The notes under the pieces are model-generated. The model was not told the origin of the DNA. It did no database searches and saw nothing but the letters and a program-made list of their open reading frames with translations. This document shows, one piece after another, positions 1 through 10,472 of a DNA stretch of 64,000 nucleotides. Position 1 is the stretch's first letter. Every line of letters starts with the position of its first letter. A program made the translations under genes and the position numbers. The DNA comes from Flavobacterium shii (GTDB lineage Bacteria; Bacteroidota; Bacteroidia; Flavobacteriales; Flavobacteriaceae): positions 62,001 through 126,000 of the forward strand of contig NZ_JAOZEW010000003.1 of the NCBI RefSeq assembly GCF_025847235.1, written 5' to 3'.

Positions 1-398
1 GAGGTATGTCGGTATTAAATGCTATAAAAAAAGGTTTAAATGTTAATCGTGCTGTTATTATTGGAAGTGGCGATATTGTACAGGATATTATAGATGATTT
101 TGTTGCCAAGCTAGAGCTAAAGCAAAAAATAGCCATTCGCTTGCGTGATTATTTTGAGAATAAACATCAGGTAAAAATGAATGACTTTTCGGCATATATC
201 GCTGCTGCTAATGTAGAAATTCCAGTTTTGGTTATCCATGATAAAGATGACCCCGAAGTCTCTGTAAAAGCAGGAATTCACATCAATGACCATTTAAAAA
301 AAGGAACTCTAATATTAACCGAAGGATTAGGACACCGAAAAATATTGGGTAATCAAAATGTAATTAATAAAACAATACAATTTATTGAACATAAGTAA
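1..398 (+). CDS. alpha/beta hydrolase, C-terminal part (5' end outside window)
   Basis: The frame is open from the window edge, so only the C-terminal ~130 residues are seen. The first visible residues (GMSVLNAIKKG) look like the helix that follows a GxSxGG nucleophile elbow, so the catalytic serine probably lies just upstream. Two other triad positions are visible: an aspartate in IHDKDDPEVSV and a histidine in GLGHRKIL near the end. This spacing is typical of small alpha/beta hydrolases. The substrate cannot be told. The ATG at 6 is almost certainly internal. The stop is followed 54 nt later by msrB on the same strand. Confidence 0.75.
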   Translation, partial: GMSVLNAIKKGLNVNRAVIIGSGDIVQDIIDDFVAKLELKQKIAIRLRDYFENKHQVKMNDFSAYIAAANVEIPVLVIHDKDDPEVSVKAGIHINDHLKKGTLILTEGLGHRKILGNQNVINKTIQFIEHK

Positions 399-452
399 CT
401 AATTTTGTTAGTCTCACTTTTTCTAAAATAAATTATTCTAAAATTAAAATAC

Positions 453-845
453 ATGAAATATCCAATCGAAAAAACAGAACAAGAATGGAAAGCCCAATTG
501 GGGGAAGAACGCTATCGTGTACTTCGCCAAAAAGGAACTGAATATCCTCATACAGGAAAATACAATCTCCATTTTGAAAAAGGTATTTATTGTTGTGGTG
601 CCTGCAATGAACCTCTATTTGAAAGTAATTCGAAATTTGACGCACACTGCGGATGGCCTTCATTTGATGAATCTATTCCTGGAAAAGTAGAATATATCTC
701 GGATGTAAGTCATGGTATGAAAAGAACAGAGATTCTTTGTGCAAATTGTGGCAGCCATTTAGGACACGTATTTGATGATGGTCCAACCCAAACTGGACAA
801 CGTTATTGTGTAAATTCCCTATCGGTAGATTTTAAAGATAAATAA
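453..845 (+). CDS. msrB: peptide-methionine (R)-S-oxide reductase MsrB
   Basis: MsrB reduces the R-form of methionine sulfoxide in proteins, using thioredoxin as electron donor. The 130-residue protein is a single MsrB domain of normal length without a signal peptide, so it should be cytoplasmic. Two zinc-binding CxxC pairs are visible (C48/C51 and C96/C99). The catalytic cysteine is in the RYCVNS motif (C119), and the family motifs HCGWPSF and GHVFDDGP are intact. The start gives the usual KTEQEWKxxL beginning. A TAATTTTG box at 400-407 resembles a Bacteroidota -7 element but has no well-spaced TTG. nth follows after 2 nt, so the two repair genes are probably cotranscribed. Confidence 0.95.
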   Translation: MKYPIEKTEQEWKAQLGEERYRVLRQKGTEYPHTGKYNLHFEKGIYCCGACNEPLFESNSKFDAHCGWPSFDESIPGKVEYISDVSHGMKRTEILCANCGSHLGHVFDDGPTQTGQRYCVNSLSVDFKDK

Positions 846-847
846 CC

Positions 848-1486
848 ATGGACTTGTTTGGAGAAACATCAAATTGGGAAGCAAAATTAGAACCAATTCT
901 AACAAAATATAAAGGAAGAAGACATCCTTTGGATTATCAAAATACATATCAGTTACTTGTGATGGTAATATTGTCTGCACAAGATTCTGATGCGAATATT
1001 AATTCGATTGCTCCAATATTGTTTGCTAAATATCCAAACATAGAGAGTCTTGCTACAACAACTCTCGAAGAACTCTTTCCTTACATCAGTAAAGTTAGAA
1101 ATTATAGAACTAAGGGCGAATGGTTAATTGAGATTGCAACGACATTAAAAAAAGACGAAAATATTCCGATGACCATGAAAGATTTGGTTGCGTTAAAAGG
1201 CATCGGTCGAAAGTCGGCAAATGTAATCTTGCGAGAATCAAATAAACCCGCCGAAGGAATTATTGCAGATCTACATGTTATACGTGTTGCTCCAAGAATA
1301 GGATTAACAAAAGAACACAAAGACGGTAATAAAGTAGAGAAAGAACTAATGCAAGTTTTACCAACACCTATTTGGGGAGAAATCGGAATGGCACTTTCTT
1401 TTTTAGGCAGAGAAGTATGTCGTCCAAAACCAAAGTGCAATGAATGCTTGATTAATCCTTATTGCAATTATTATAATTCTAATTGA
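848..1486 (+). CDS. nth: endonuclease III-family DNA glycosylase/AP lyase
   Basis: This is a base-excision repair enzyme that removes oxidised pyrimidines and cleaves the abasic site. The helix-hairpin-helix is LKGIGRKSANVIL, with the lyase lysine at K122, and the conserved aspartate is D141. Four cysteines near the C-terminus (C191, C197, C200, C206) can bind a 4Fe-4S cluster. Two details depart from the textbook form: the first two cysteines are five residues apart rather than six, and the aspartate sits in ADLHV rather than VDTHV. It may therefore be a divergent Nth branch rather than the orthologue of E. coli Nth. Length (212 aa) is normal. A strong terminator follows. Confidence 0.85.
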   Translation: MDLFGETSNWEAKLEPILTKYKGRRHPLDYQNTYQLLVMVILSAQDSDANINSIAPILFAKYPNIESLATTTLEELFPYISKVRNYRTKGEWLIEIATTLKKDENIPMTMKDLVALKGIGRKSANVILRESNKPAEGIIADLHVIRVAPRIGLTKEHKDGNKVEKELMQVLPTPIWGEIGMALSFLGREVCRPKPKCNECLINPYCNYYNSN

Positions 1487-1504
1487 AATATACCTTACAT
1501 ATAA

Positions 1505-1550
1505 GCATAAAAAAACCGAGATAGAATATTCTATCTCGGTTTTTTTATGC
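1505..1550. terminator. bidirectional intrinsic terminator, perfect 46-nt palindrome
   Basis: The stretch is a perfect palindrome: an A-run, CCGAGATAGAAT, then its complement and a T-run. It gives a GC-anchored stem with T-tails on both strands. It lies between the convergent nth and TPR genes and can stop transcription from both sides. Confidence 0.92.
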
Positions 1551-1565
1551 TTAGCAAAATAATTT

Positions 1566-2834
1566 TTACATACTTGCTTTCAATGCTTTATATTCTGCAG
1601 TCATTTCAAGCGCACTATAAACGTTTAAAAGCGTTTTAGATATATCTTGATTTTTAGGATCTAACTCCACTGCTTTTTTAAGATAAGGTATTGTGCTTTT
1701 GAAAAGAACATTTCTTTTAGCTTTTAACTCATCATAACGTTTCATATCTTTTGCTGAAGTTCCTAGCTTGTTCATCTCATCAATTAGAGGTTTTTCATCT
1801 TCTAATTTTAAAGCCGCAAGATTAATATAAGCATTAGTATAATCAGGTTTAATCTCAATTACTTTCAAGTAATACTTTTCAGCATCCACAGGATTTTTAG
1901 CATTTCCGCTAATTACTCCTAAATTAAAAAGTAAATCAGGATCGTTTGGATTCTTTTTCAATACCTCATTAATTAACTTTTTGTAAGTTTCGAAATCCTT
2001 AGTTTCTAAATACAAGTTTGCCTCTGTTAAAAGTAAAGAGTTATCATCTGGATTTGCAACTCTTGCATCAGCAATCGCTTTCTTTGCTTCTTCTATTTTA
2101 CCATTTTGAACTAAAATAAGTGAAATGTTTTTATAAATTTCACCTCTTTTAGAAGGTACAACTTCAGTTCTTGGTTTTTCATGTGTTCCAATCTTAACAG
2201 AAAGATCTCTTTCATTTGCAGTTGCAAATGAATCTTCTTCTTTCGTTGTCTTATTCATTGCCAAGAAAATTGTCCCTTTTCCTGAATAATTAATTCTTTT
2301 TAATTCTTCATAAAGAGGTAATGCTGTATTAAAATCACCTGCATTTACGTAAGTTGAAGCTGCATAATACAAATTGATTGTATCTTTTTTGTCAAGCAAA
2401 TAAGCATCGTAAATTTTCTTTGCTCCTTCTGCATTTTTATTAACTTTTGAATCTGCTATAGCTCCATTAATCAATCTTCCTTTAATATCCGTGATAGAAG
2501 CAGCTGCCTGCGTTGAATATTTGGTTTTTCCAGAAGCTTTTTCTGTACTAATTAATGTCTTGTAAGCATCTGCTGCAAGCGAAAGATTTTTACCTTCTTC
2601 AACTCCTTTTTTTGCCAAATCTAAATAAGCATTTCCTTTTACAAAATAAAATTGAGCTTGTTCAGTATCTTTTGCATTAGCAATCAGGTAATCTGCTGAA
2701 TCCAAGATAGAAATAGCCGACTTAGAGTCACCATTTTTTAATGCTTTTTCAGCGTCTTTAATTTGATCTTTTTGAGCAAAAGTAGCTACCGATATCAATA
2801 ATGCTGACGCTAGTATTACATATTTACTTTTCAT
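1566..2834 (-). CDS. exported tetratricopeptide-repeat protein
   Basis: The protein has 422 residues with a cleavable signal peptide ending near VATFAQ. TPR-type helical pairs run through the mature part; the clearest are in the second half (NPDDPDLLFNLGVISGN and PDYTNAYINLAALKLE). It should be a periplasmic scaffold for protein-protein contacts; no catalytic motif is present. It lies 47 nt downstream of gyrA on the same strand and may be read through from it. The specific partner cannot be named from sequence. Confidence 0.85.
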   Translation of the reverse strand: MKSKYVILASALLISVATFAQKDQIKDAEKALKNGDSKSAISILDSADYLIANAKDTEQAQFYFVKGNAYLDLAKKGVEEGKNLSLAADAYKTLISTEKASGKTKYSTQAAASITDIKGRLINGAIADSKVNKNAEGAKKIYDAYLLDKKDTINLYYAASTYVNAGDFNTALPLYEELKRINYSGKGTIFLAMNKTTKEEDSFATANERDLSVKIGTHEKPRTEVVPSKRGEIYKNISLILVQNGKIEEAKKAIADARVANPDDNSLLLTEANLYLETKDFETYKKLINEVLKKNPNDPDLLFNLGVISGNAKNPVDAEKYYLKVIEIKPDYTNAYINLAALKLEDEKPLIDEMNKLGTSAKDMKRYDELKAKRNVLFKSTIPYLKKAVELDPKNQDISKTLLNVYSALEMTAEYKALKASM

Positions 2835-2881
2835 AATATTCTATTTTAATTTATTATAATTGTTTGTTGGATTTCTATTAA

Positions 2882-5524
2882 TTATTCTTCAGATTCTTCT
2901 TCTTCCGAATCATCCTCAGCGTCTTCTTCCTCTACATCATCTTCGTCTTCATCATCTTCTACAGGACCTTCGTCTTCAAGTACTTCTAAATCTGGCTTAA
3001 CTCTTTCGATTACAGATTCGATAACATTACCATCTTCATCAACAATAACTTCTGCAACATCATCTTTCATAACTTTAGTAACAGCTGCGATAGAATCTTT
3101 ACCTTTTAAGTTAATCAATCTAACTCCCTGAGTGGCACGACCCATTACACGTAAATCCTCAATAGCCATTCTTATTGTTAATCCAGATTTATTGATAATC
3201 ATTAAATCATCTGCATCTGTTACTGCGTTAATAGAGATAAGTTTACCCGTTTTCTCCGTAATATTAAGAGTTTTCACTCCTTTTCCACCACGATTAGTAA
3301 TTCTGTAAACATCCTCTCCATCATCATCAACTAATTTGGTACGTTTACCGTATCCATTTTCAGTTACAACCAAAATTTGCGAATCGTTTACATTCTCTTT
3401 ATCAACCGTAACCATACCAATTACTTCATCAGTATCGTCTTTTAGTGTAATTCCACGAACTCCTGAAGCTGTTCTTCCCATTGGACGGGTTTTAGTTTCT
3501 TCAAAACGAACTAATTTACCAGATTTTACAGCTAGAATAATTTGGCTTTCACCATTGGTTAATTTAGCTTCTAATAATTCGTCTCCTTCTTTAATAGTAA
3601 TTGCAGCAACACCATTTACTCTAGGTTTAGAATATTTCTCTAAAGAAGTTTTCTTAACCTGACCTTTTTTGGTCACCATAACCAGATTATGACTATTGAT
3701 ATAATCTTTATCTTTTAAGTCTTGAGTACAGATGAACGCTTTTACTTTATCGTCGCTTTCTATATTTACCAAGTTTTGGATAGCTCTACCTTTTGCAGTT
3801 TTGCTTCCTTCCGGAATTTCGTATACACGCATCCAGAAACATTTACCTTTTTGGGTAAAGAACATCATATATTGGTGGTTGGTGGCTACGAACATATGCT
3901 CAAGGAAATCCTGATCTCTTGTTCCTGCACTTTTTTGTCCAACTCCTCCTCTATTTTGCGTCTTATATTCAGTAAGATTTGTACGTTTAATATAACCTGC
4001 ATGAGAAATTGTAATTACTACATTTTCATCGGCAATTAAATCTTCGATACTTACATCTCCACCAGAATATTCGATTACAGAACGACGGGCATCTCCATAT
4101 TTCTCACGGATCTCGATAAGTTCTTCTTTGATCAAATTAGTTCTTAACTCTACATCTGCTAATAATGCTTTCAAATGCTCGATTAATTTCATCAATTCCT
4201 CATACTCATCTCTTAACTTATCTTGTTCCAGACCTGTTAATTGACGTAAACGCATTTCTACGATAGCACGTGCTTGAATATCTGATAATTTGAATCTTTC
4301 GATTAATTTCTCACGAGCTTCTTCAGTGTTTTTCGAACCTCTTATTAAAGCAATTACTTCATCTATATTATCAGATGCAATAATTAAACCTTCTAAGATA
4401 TGGGCTCTTTCCTCAGCTTTACGTAATTCAAATCTCGTTCTACGAACAACTACATCATGACGGTGCTCAATAAAATAGTGAATCATATCTTTTAGATTCA
4501 ACATTTGTGGGCGACCTTTTACCAGTGCAATATTATTTACACTAAAAGAGGATTGTAATGACGTATATTTATATAAGGTATTTAAAACTACGTTTGGAGT
4601 AGCATCACGTTTTAAGATATAAACGATACGCATACCATTTCTATCCGACTCATCACGGATATTTGCAATTCCATCAATTTTTTTATCATTTACCAAATCA
4701 GCAGTACGCTTGATCATTTCTGCCTTATTGACCTGGTATGGGATTTCGGTTACGATGATACATTCTCTACCATCTACTTCTTCAAAACCAACTTTGGCAC
4801 GCATAACAATACGACCTCTACCTGTTTTAAATGCTTCACGAACGCCTTCGTAACCATATATAATACCTCCTGTTGGAAAATCAGGAGCTTTAATATGTGT
4901 TATTAATTCGTCTATTTCAATATCATTATTATCAAGATAAGCTAGTGTACCGTTAATAACCTCAGTAAGGTTATGAGGAGGCATATTGGTCGCCATACCT
5001 ACAGCAATTCCTGTTGCACCGTTTATTAATAAGGTAGGAACTCTTGTTGGCATTACTTTAGGTTCATACAAAGTATCATCAAAGTTCAATTGAAAATCAA
5101 CTGTTTCTTTTTCGATATCTGCCATTATTTCTTCCGAAATCTTACGCATTCTAGCCTCTGTATAACGCATTGCTGCCGGGCTATCTCCATCTACAGAACC
5201 AAAGTTACCTTGGCCATCAACTAATAAATAACGTAAACTCCATTCTTGAGCCATACGTACCATGGCATCGTAAACTGAAGTATCTCCGTGTGGGTGATAC
5301 TTACCCAGAACCTCCCCTACGATTCTTGCAGATTTTTTGTGGGCAGATTTTGAAGTTACACCTAAATCATACATTCCGTAAAGAACTCTTCGATGCACTG
5401 GTTTCAAGCCATCTCTAACATCAGGAAGCGCTCTCGATACAATTACTGACATCGAATAATCGATGTAAGCTGATTTCATTTCATCCTCTATGTTAATAGG
5501 AATTAACTTTTCTCCTTCAGACAT
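2882..5524 (-). CDS. gyrA: DNA gyrase subunit A
   Basis: GyrA is the DNA-breaking subunit of gyrase, which introduces negative supercoils with GyrB. The catalytic tyrosine is Y121 in the AMRYTEARM motif. The quinolone-resistance region reads [10 protein letters not shown], with Thr82 and Asp86 at the positions of E. coli Ser83 and Asp87; Thr at the first may be natural in this lineage. The C-terminal beta-pinwheel carries GyrA-box-like segments (e.g. NRGGVGQKS). The last ~35 residues are almost all Asp/Glu, an acidic tail like those that modulate supercoiling in other gyrases. Length (880 aa) is normal. Confidence 0.97.
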   Translation of the reverse strand: MSEGEKLIPINIEDEMKSAYIDYSMSVIVSRALPDVRDGLKPVHRRVLYGMYDLGVTSKSAHKKSARIVGEVLGKYHPHGDTSVYDAMVRMAQEWSLRYLLVDGQGNFGSVDGDSPAAMRYTEARMRKISEEIMADIEKETVDFQLNFDDTLYEPKVMPTRVPTLLINGATGIAVGMATNMPPHNLTEVINGTLAYLDNNDIEIDELITHIKAPDFPTGGIIYGYEGVREAFKTGRGRIVMRAKVGFEEVDGRECIIVTEIPYQVNKAEMIKRTADLVNDKKIDGIANIRDESDRNGMRIVYILKRDATPNVVLNTLYKYTSLQSSFSVNNIALVKGRPQMLNLKDMIHYFIEHRHDVVVRRTRFELRKAEERAHILEGLIIASDNIDEVIALIRGSKNTEEAREKLIERFKLSDIQARAIVEMRLRQLTGLEQDKLRDEYEELMKLIEHLKALLADVELRTNLIKEELIEIREKYGDARRSVIEYSGGDVSIEDLIADENVVITISHAGYIKRTNLTEYKTQNRGGVGQKSAGTRDQDFLEHMFVATNHQYMMFFTQKGKCFWMRVYEIPEGSKTAKGRAIQNLVNIESDDKVKAFICTQDLKDKDYINSHNLVMVTKKGQVKKTSLEKYSKPRVNGVAAITIKEGDELLEAKLTNGESQIILAVKSGKLVRFEETKTRPMGRTASGVRGITLKDDTDEVIGMVTVDKENVNDSQILVVTENGYGKRTKLVDDDGEDVYRITNRGGKGVKTLNITEKTGKLISINAVTDADDLMIINKSGLTIRMAIEDLRVMGRATQGVRLINLKGKDSIAAVTKVMKDDVAEVIVDEDGNVIESVIERVKPDLEVLEDEGPVEDDEDEDDVEEEDAEDDSEEEESEE

Positions 5525-5732
5525 AAGTTGTTATATTAAAAAATTATATTAGTTTCAAAACGTGCCAATATACGTCTTTTTGAAATTTTTGAAGGTATTT
5601 TACGCTACTTATTTCAATGATTTATTAACAACTTTATTTAGCACTTTGGTTAATAATTTAAACCATATTTAACTGTTTTATTATTATTTTTTTCGTCTCT
5701 TAGCTGACATGAGTTTCTAATAGGTATGGTTT

Positions 5733-5763
5733 TTGTTTTTCATACACTAATTCACTAAATTTA
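5733..5763 (+). promoter_or_regulatory. candidate promoter of clpC
   Basis: A TTG at 5733-5735 is followed after 20 nt by TAAATTTA at 5756-5763, one base off the Bacteroidota TAnnTTTG -7 box. The predicted start lies about 15 nt before the clpC ATG. Confidence 0.5.
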
Positions 5764-5781
5764 CAATACTAATTATATATT

Positions 5782-8328
5782 ATGGATGATAATTTTTCAC
5801 CAAGAGTAAAAGATGTTATTACCTACAGTAAAGAAGAAGCCTTAAGATTGGGTCACGACTTTATTGGTACTGAACATTTGATGCTGGGCATTTTAAGGGA
5901 TGGAAACGGAAAAGCCATTCATATATTAAATAACCTAGCAGTCGATTTAGAGCATTTACGTAGGAAGGTCGAAATACTGAGCCCTGCCAATCTTAGTGCC
6001 GAAGTTAATGTAGAGAAGAAAAACCTGCACCTTACGCGTCAAGCCGAAAGAGCATTAAAAACTACATTCCTGGAAGCCAAAGTATTCCAAAGCTCATCTA
6101 TTAGTACAGCACACTTACTTTTATGCATCTTACGAAACGAAAACGATCCAACAACCAAGTTATTGAATAAGCTAAAAATAGATTATGATATAGCTAAAGA
6201 ACAATATTTAAATATGACTCCAAGCGAAGAAGAATTTTTAGAAAACTTGCCTAGAAACGAATCATATAATGACGATTCAGGACAAGATGACAGTCTTAAA
6301 GAAGGAAGTTTTAATAATCCAGCCAATAAGTCTAATAAAAAATCCAAAACTCCTGTTTTAGATAATTTTGGGAGAGATTTAACAGAAATGGCCGAAGAAG
6401 GAAAACTAGACCCTGTTGTAGGACGTGAAAAAGAAATTGAACGCGTTTCGCAAATTTTAAGCCGTAGAAAAAAGAACAACCCTTTATTAATTGGTGAACC
6501 TGGAGTGGGAAAATCTGCTATTGCAGAAGGCCTAGCCTTGCGTATTGTTCAGAAAAAAGTATCCCGTATCTTATTTCACAAACGCGTAGTAACCTTAGAC
6601 TTAGCAAGCCTTGTAGCAGGTACCAAATATCGTGGCCAGTTTGAAGAACGTATGAAAGCGGTAATGAATGAGCTAGAAAAAAATGATGATATCATCCTTT
6701 TTATCGATGAAATTCACACTATCGTTGGTGCTGGAGGTGCAACTGGATCTCTAGATGCATCGAATATGTTTAAACCTGCATTATCAAGAGGAGAAATCCA
6801 ATGTATTGGAGCAACTACACTTGACGAGTACAGACAATACATAGAAAAAGACGGCGCGTTAGAAAGACGTTTCCAAAAAGTAATTGTAGAACCAACTTCT
6901 GTTGCAGAAACAATTGAGATTTTAAATAATATTAAAGACAAATACGAAGATCACCACAACGTAACCTATACACCTGAAGCAATCGAAGCTTGTGTAAAAT
7001 TAACAAACCGATATATGTCGGAGCGTTTCTTACCAGACAAAGCGATTGATGCTCTTGATGAAGCTGGATCTCGTGTACATATTACCAATATTGATGTTCC
7101 TAAACAAATTTTAGATTTAGAACGTCAACTGGAAGAAGTGCGCGAACTGAAAAACGTAGTTGTTAAAAAACAAAAATATGAGGAAGCAGCTAAACTTCGT
7201 GATGACGAAAAACGCATCGAAAAAGAGTTAGCCGTAGCTCAGGAACAATGGGAAGAAGATTCTAAAAACAACCGAATCCTAGTAACCGAAGATAATGTTG
7301 CTGACGTAGTGTCTATGATGACAGGAATTCCTGTAAACAGAATTGCACAAACAGAAAGTAACAAATTAGCCAAATTACCTGAATTAATTCAAGATAAAGT
7401 AATTGGTCAAAATGAAGCAGTTTTAAAAATTGCTCGTTCTATCCAACGTAACAGAGCTGGTCTTAAAGACCCAAACAGACCTATTGGATCATTCATTTTC
7501 TTAGGACAAACCGGTGTTGGTAAAACCCAACTGGCAAAAGTTCTGGCAAAAGAATTATTCGATTCTGAAGATGCTTTAGTTCGTATTGACATGAGCGAAT
7601 ACATGGAGAAATTTGCTATTTCACGTTTAGTTGGAGCACCTCCGGGATACGTTGGTTACGAAGAAGGTGGACAATTAACCGAAAAAGTTCGTAGAAAACC
7701 TTACTGTGTAGTACTTTTAGATGAGATTGAAAAAGCACATCCAGATGTATTCAACATGATGCTTCAAGTACTTGATGATGGATATTTAACTGATAGTTTA
7801 GGTCGAAAAATTGATTTTAAAAACACTATAATTATCATGACTTCAAATGTTGGAGCAAGACAATTAAAAGATTTTGGTCAAGGAGTTGGATTTGGAACTG
7901 CTGCAAAAATAGCCCAAGCTGATGATAATTCTAAAAGCATTATTGAAAACGCCTTGAAGAAAACATTTGCACCAGAATTCTTAAACAGAATTGATGATGT
8001 TATTGTATTCAACAGTTTAGAGAAAAGCGATATTGATTTGATTATCGAAATTGAACTTAAAAAACTATACTTACGTGTAGAAGAGTTAGGTTATAAATTA
8101 AATCTTACTGATAAAGCTAAAGCATTCATTGCAGACAAAGGTTTTGATAAGCAATTTGGAGCAAGACCTCTAAAAAGAGCAATTCAGAAATACGTAGAAG
8201 ATATATTGGCAGAAGAGATAATTACTTCTAAAATTACTTCAGGCGATGAAATTTTAATTGACTTAAACGAAACTTCGCAAGAACTTACAGTTGATGTACA
8301 TAAAGCCGAAGAACCAACAAATCAATAA
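5782..8328 (+). CDS. clpC: ATP-dependent Clp protease ATPase subunit ClpC
   Basis: ClpC is a Hsp100 unfoldase that feeds substrates to ClpP. Visible in order: a double Clp-N repeat (about 1-145), AAA+ module 1 with Walker A GEPGVGKS at residue 238 and Walker B ILFIDEIH, a UVR motif around residue 467 (YEEAAKLRDDEKRIE) that separates ClpC from ClpA/ClpB, and AAA+ module 2 with Walker A GQTGVGKT at residue 575 and Walker B VVLLDEIEKAH. A GVGFG segment near residue 702 fits the ClpP-docking loop. Length (848 aa) is typical. It is divergent from gyrA and ends at a hairpin terminator. Confidence 0.96.
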   Translation: MDDNFSPRVKDVITYSKEEALRLGHDFIGTEHLMLGILRDGNGKAIHILNNLAVDLEHLRRKVEILSPANLSAEVNVEKKNLHLTRQAERALKTTFLEAKVFQSSSISTAHLLLCILRNENDPTTKLLNKLKIDYDIAKEQYLNMTPSEEEFLENLPRNESYNDDSGQDDSLKEGSFNNPANKSNKKSKTPVLDNFGRDLTEMAEEGKLDPVVGREKEIERVSQILSRRKKNNPLLIGEPGVGKSAIAEGLALRIVQKKVSRILFHKRVVTLDLASLVAGTKYRGQFEERMKAVMNELEKNDDIILFIDEIHTIVGAGGATGSLDASNMFKPALSRGEIQCIGATTLDEYRQYIEKDGALERRFQKVIVEPTSVAETIEILNNIKDKYEDHHNVTYTPEAIEACVKLTNRYMSERFLPDKAIDALDEAGSRVHITNIDVPKQILDLERQLEEVRELKNVVVKKQKYEEAAKLRDDEKRIEKELAVAQEQWEEDSKNNRILVTEDNVADVVSMMTGIPVNRIAQTESNKLAKLPELIQDKVIGQNEAVLKIARSIQRNRAGLKDPNRPIGSFIFLGQTGVGKTQLAKVLAKELFDSEDALVRIDMSEYMEKFAISRLVGAPPGYVGYEEGGQLTEKVRRKPYCVVLLDEIEKAHPDVFNMMLQVLDDGYLTDSLGRKIDFKNTIIIMTSNVGARQLKDFGQGVGFGTAAKIAQADDNSKSIIENALKKTFAPEFLNRIDDVIVFNSLEKSDIDLIIEIELKKLYLRVEELGYKLNLTDKAKAFIADKGFDKQFGARPLKRAIQKYVEDILAEEIITSKITSGDEILIDLNETSQELTVDVHKAEEPTNQ

Positions 8329-8353
8329 TCTAATTTATTTTTTATAACAAAAT

Positions 8354-8391
8354 ATAAACCCGTTACGTTTTTTATAACATAACGGGTTTAT
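8354..8391 (+). terminator. terminator after clpC
   Basis: A 12-bp perfect stem (ATAAACCCGTTA at 8354-8365 with its complement at 8380-8391) is followed by a T-rich tail. Confidence 0.85.
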
Positions 8392-8430
8392 TCTTTATAG
8401 GAAATCGATCAATTATTAAAAACAAATATT

Positions 8431-8438
8431 TACTTTTG
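8431..8438 (+). promoter_or_regulatory. -7 box upstream of the RimK-type gene
   Basis: TACTTTTG fits TAnnTTTG and lies 22 nt before the ATG. No convincing TTG lies at the right distance, so the -33 half is weak. Confidence 0.4.
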
Positions 8439-8460
8439 ATTAAGTAAAACAAATCAAATT

Positions 8461-9831
8461 ATGCTTCAAAATAAAGTCATCTTAGGTAGCGAAGAATGGT
8501 GCTCTTTTCCTGAATTGGGAATCCCAACGATTAAAGCACGTGTAGATTCGGGTGCAAAAACATCGGCGATGCATGCCATTAATATTGCTCCTTTTATAAA
8601 AAATGATGCCAATTGGGTTAAATTTGATATTAATCCGATACAAAATAATACCAAAACAATAATACATTGCGAAGCTCCTTTGGTAGACAAAAGAGTTGTA
8701 AAAAGCTCTAGCGGCTTTAGAGAACAGCGCTATGTTATTCAAACCAGTCTAAAGATTGGGGATGCCAAATGGCCTATAGAAATGACTCTTACAAATCGAG
8801 ATTCGATGGGTTTTAGAATGCTTTTAGGTCGTGAAGCCATGAGCGGCAGAGTACTTGTAGATCCAGAAGAAAAATACCTTTTGGGACAACCAACATCTGA
8901 CACGCTAAAAGAATTATATCAAAACTCCGAAAAAGCAAGTTCTGGATTACGAATTGGACTCTTAGCTAGTAATCCCGAATTATATAGCAATAAAAGAATC
9001 ATGGAAGCCGGCGAAATGCGAGGTCATGAGATGCAGTTCTTAAACATCAAGGAATGTTACATGAAACTCGATGCAAAAACGCCTGAAATCCATTATCGTG
9101 GCGGAAAAATATTAAATCAATTTGATGCTATTATTCCGCGTATTCGACCAAGTATTACTTTTTACGGTTGTGCATTAACACGTCAGTTTGAAGCATTGAA
9201 GGTTTTTTGTTTAAATTCAGCTTCAGCAATAACTCAATCACGAGATAAATTATACTCTTTACAATTATTATTGAATAGCGGAATTGATATCCCAACAACT
9301 GGTTTTGCCAATTCGCCTTTGGATACCGATGATTTAATTAAAATGGTTGGAGGTTCTCCTTTAATCGTAAAATTACTAGAAGGTACTCAAGGTAAAGGTG
9401 TTGTATTGGCAGAAACAAAAAAGGCTGCAGAAAGCGTTATAAACGCCTTTAAAAGCCTAAATGCCAACATTCTGGTACAAGAGTTCATCAAGGAAGCAAA
9501 CGGTAAGGATATACGTTGTTTTGTAATCGACGGAAAAGTGGTTGCAGCAATTCAACGTGAAGCTATGCCAGGAGAATTTAGAGCAAACATTCACCTAGGA
9601 GGAACGGCTTCGATATTAAAAATAACCAGCGAAGAAAAAAGAATTGCAATCAAAGCAGCCAAAGCAATGGATTTAAAAGTTGCCGGAGTTGATATTATCC
9701 GTTCATCCAAAGGACCTTTATTACTTGAAGTAAACTCTTCTCCTGGACTGGAAGGAATTGAAGGAGCTACAAATAAAGATGTTGCAGGAGAAATGATAAA
9801 AGCCATTGAAAAGAATTTTAGACTGAAATAA
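8461..9831 (+). CDS. RimB-like retropepsin-fold domain fused to RimK-type ATP-grasp ligase
   Basis: Two domains are visible. Residues 1-~150 match the RimB-like putative ATP-dependent zinc protease family (Zn_protease, PF05618), with the pepsin-like [11 protein letters not shown] motif and a second conserved block around RMLLGREAM. Residues ~165-456 are an ATP-grasp ligase of the RimK type ([21 protein letters not shown] and [14 protein letters not shown]). RimK adds glutamates to the C-terminus of ribosomal protein S6 and related targets, and RimB-like partners are thought to trim such tails; here both are one polypeptide. No signal peptide. The substrate is unknown. The yetF-like gene follows after a hairpin repeat. 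Confidence 0.85.
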   Translation: MLQNKVILGSEEWCSFPELGIPTIKARVDSGAKTSAMHAINIAPFIKNDANWVKFDINPIQNNTKTIIHCEAPLVDKRVVKSSSGFREQRYVIQTSLKIGDAKWPIEMTLTNRDSMGFRMLLGREAMSGRVLVDPEEKYLLGQPTSDTLKELYQNSEKASSGLRIGLLASNPELYSNKRIMEAGEMRGHEMQFLNIKECYMKLDAKTPEIHYRGGKILNQFDAIIPRIRPSITFYGCALTRQFEALKVFCLNSASAITQSRDKLYSLQLLLNSGIDIPTTGFANSPLDTDDLIKMVGGSPLIVKLLEGTQGKGVVLAETKKAAESVINAFKSLNANILVQEFIKEANGKDIRCFVIDGKVVAAIQREAMPGEFRANIHLGGTASILKITSEEKRIAIKAAKAMDLKVAGVDIIRSSKGPLLLEVNSSPGLEGIEGATNKDVAGEMIKAIEKNFRLK

Positions 9832-9845
9832 GTTTACAGTACGCA

Positions 9846-9889
9846 GTTACAGTTCACAGTATCAGTTACCGAATACTGTAAACTGTAAC
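9846..9889. repeat. fold-back CAGTTACAGT repeat
   Basis: A 17-nt arm (9846-9862) pairs with 9873-9889 with one mismatch. The words CAGTTACAG and ACTGTAAC also recur outside the stem. Similar words recur near 36.3-36.5 kb, so this looks like a dispersed repeat rather than a terminator of the upstream gene. Confidence 0.6.
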
Positions 9890-9937
9890 TGAATACTACC
9901 ACTGAATATCGTGACTTAAAAACGAATACTAAAAAAA

Positions 9938-10450
9938 ATGAATCCATATCTCGATATTATCATCCGTAGTACGTGTGTTTACTTTTTTATGGTAATTGCA
10001 TTACGTGTTTTTGGAAAAAAAGAATTATCCCAACTTAATACTGCCGATGTAATCCTGATTTTATTAATTAGTAATGCGGTACAAAATGCAATGGTAGGAA
10101 GTGACACCAGCCTTTCTGGCGGAATTGCAGCCGCTGCCGTACTATTTGTCATTAATTACATTCTAAAAAAACTTACGTACCGATATAAAGGTCTATATAA
10201 TCTTCTGCTCGAAAAACCCGAAATCCTAGTCCATAATGGACATATCGATTTTAAATCATTAAGCAAATTAAACATATCATCCGACGAACTCGAAGAAGCA
10301 ATGCGTGAACATGGTGTAGAACACTACAAAGATGTAAAATTAGCAATGCTGGAAATAGATGGCACAATTAGTATTATTTCTCAGAATACAGAACAACTAA
10401 AGCAAACAATATACAAACGAAAACGCAATCATAAAAACTTTCAAAAATAG
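9938..10450 (+). CDS. YetF-like (DUF421) membrane protein
   Basis: The protein has 170 residues. The N-terminal half has about three membrane segments and the DUF421 signature VIALRVFGKKELSQLNTADVI. The C-terminal half is a small cytoplasmic domain (KPEILVHNGHID, ELEEAMREHGV, AMLEIDGTISII). The family is common in spore-formers, where members such as YetF and YrbG are integral membrane proteins of unclear function. It runs in the same direction as the RimK-like gene and ends at a terminator. Confidence 0.85.
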   Translation: MNPYLDIIIRSTCVYFFMVIALRVFGKKELSQLNTADVILILLISNAVQNAMVGSDTSLSGGIAAAAVLFVINYILKKLTYRYKGLYNLLLEKPEILVHNGHIDFKSLSKLNISSDELEEAMREHGVEHYKDVKLAMLEIDGTISIISQNTEQLKQTIYKRKRNHKNFQK

Positions 10451-10472
10451 TTTTACAAAAACATAAATCACA

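Noticed and set aside
1102..1440. 112-aa minus-strand frame inside nth
   Set aside because: It is antisense to a clear gene with intact motifs.
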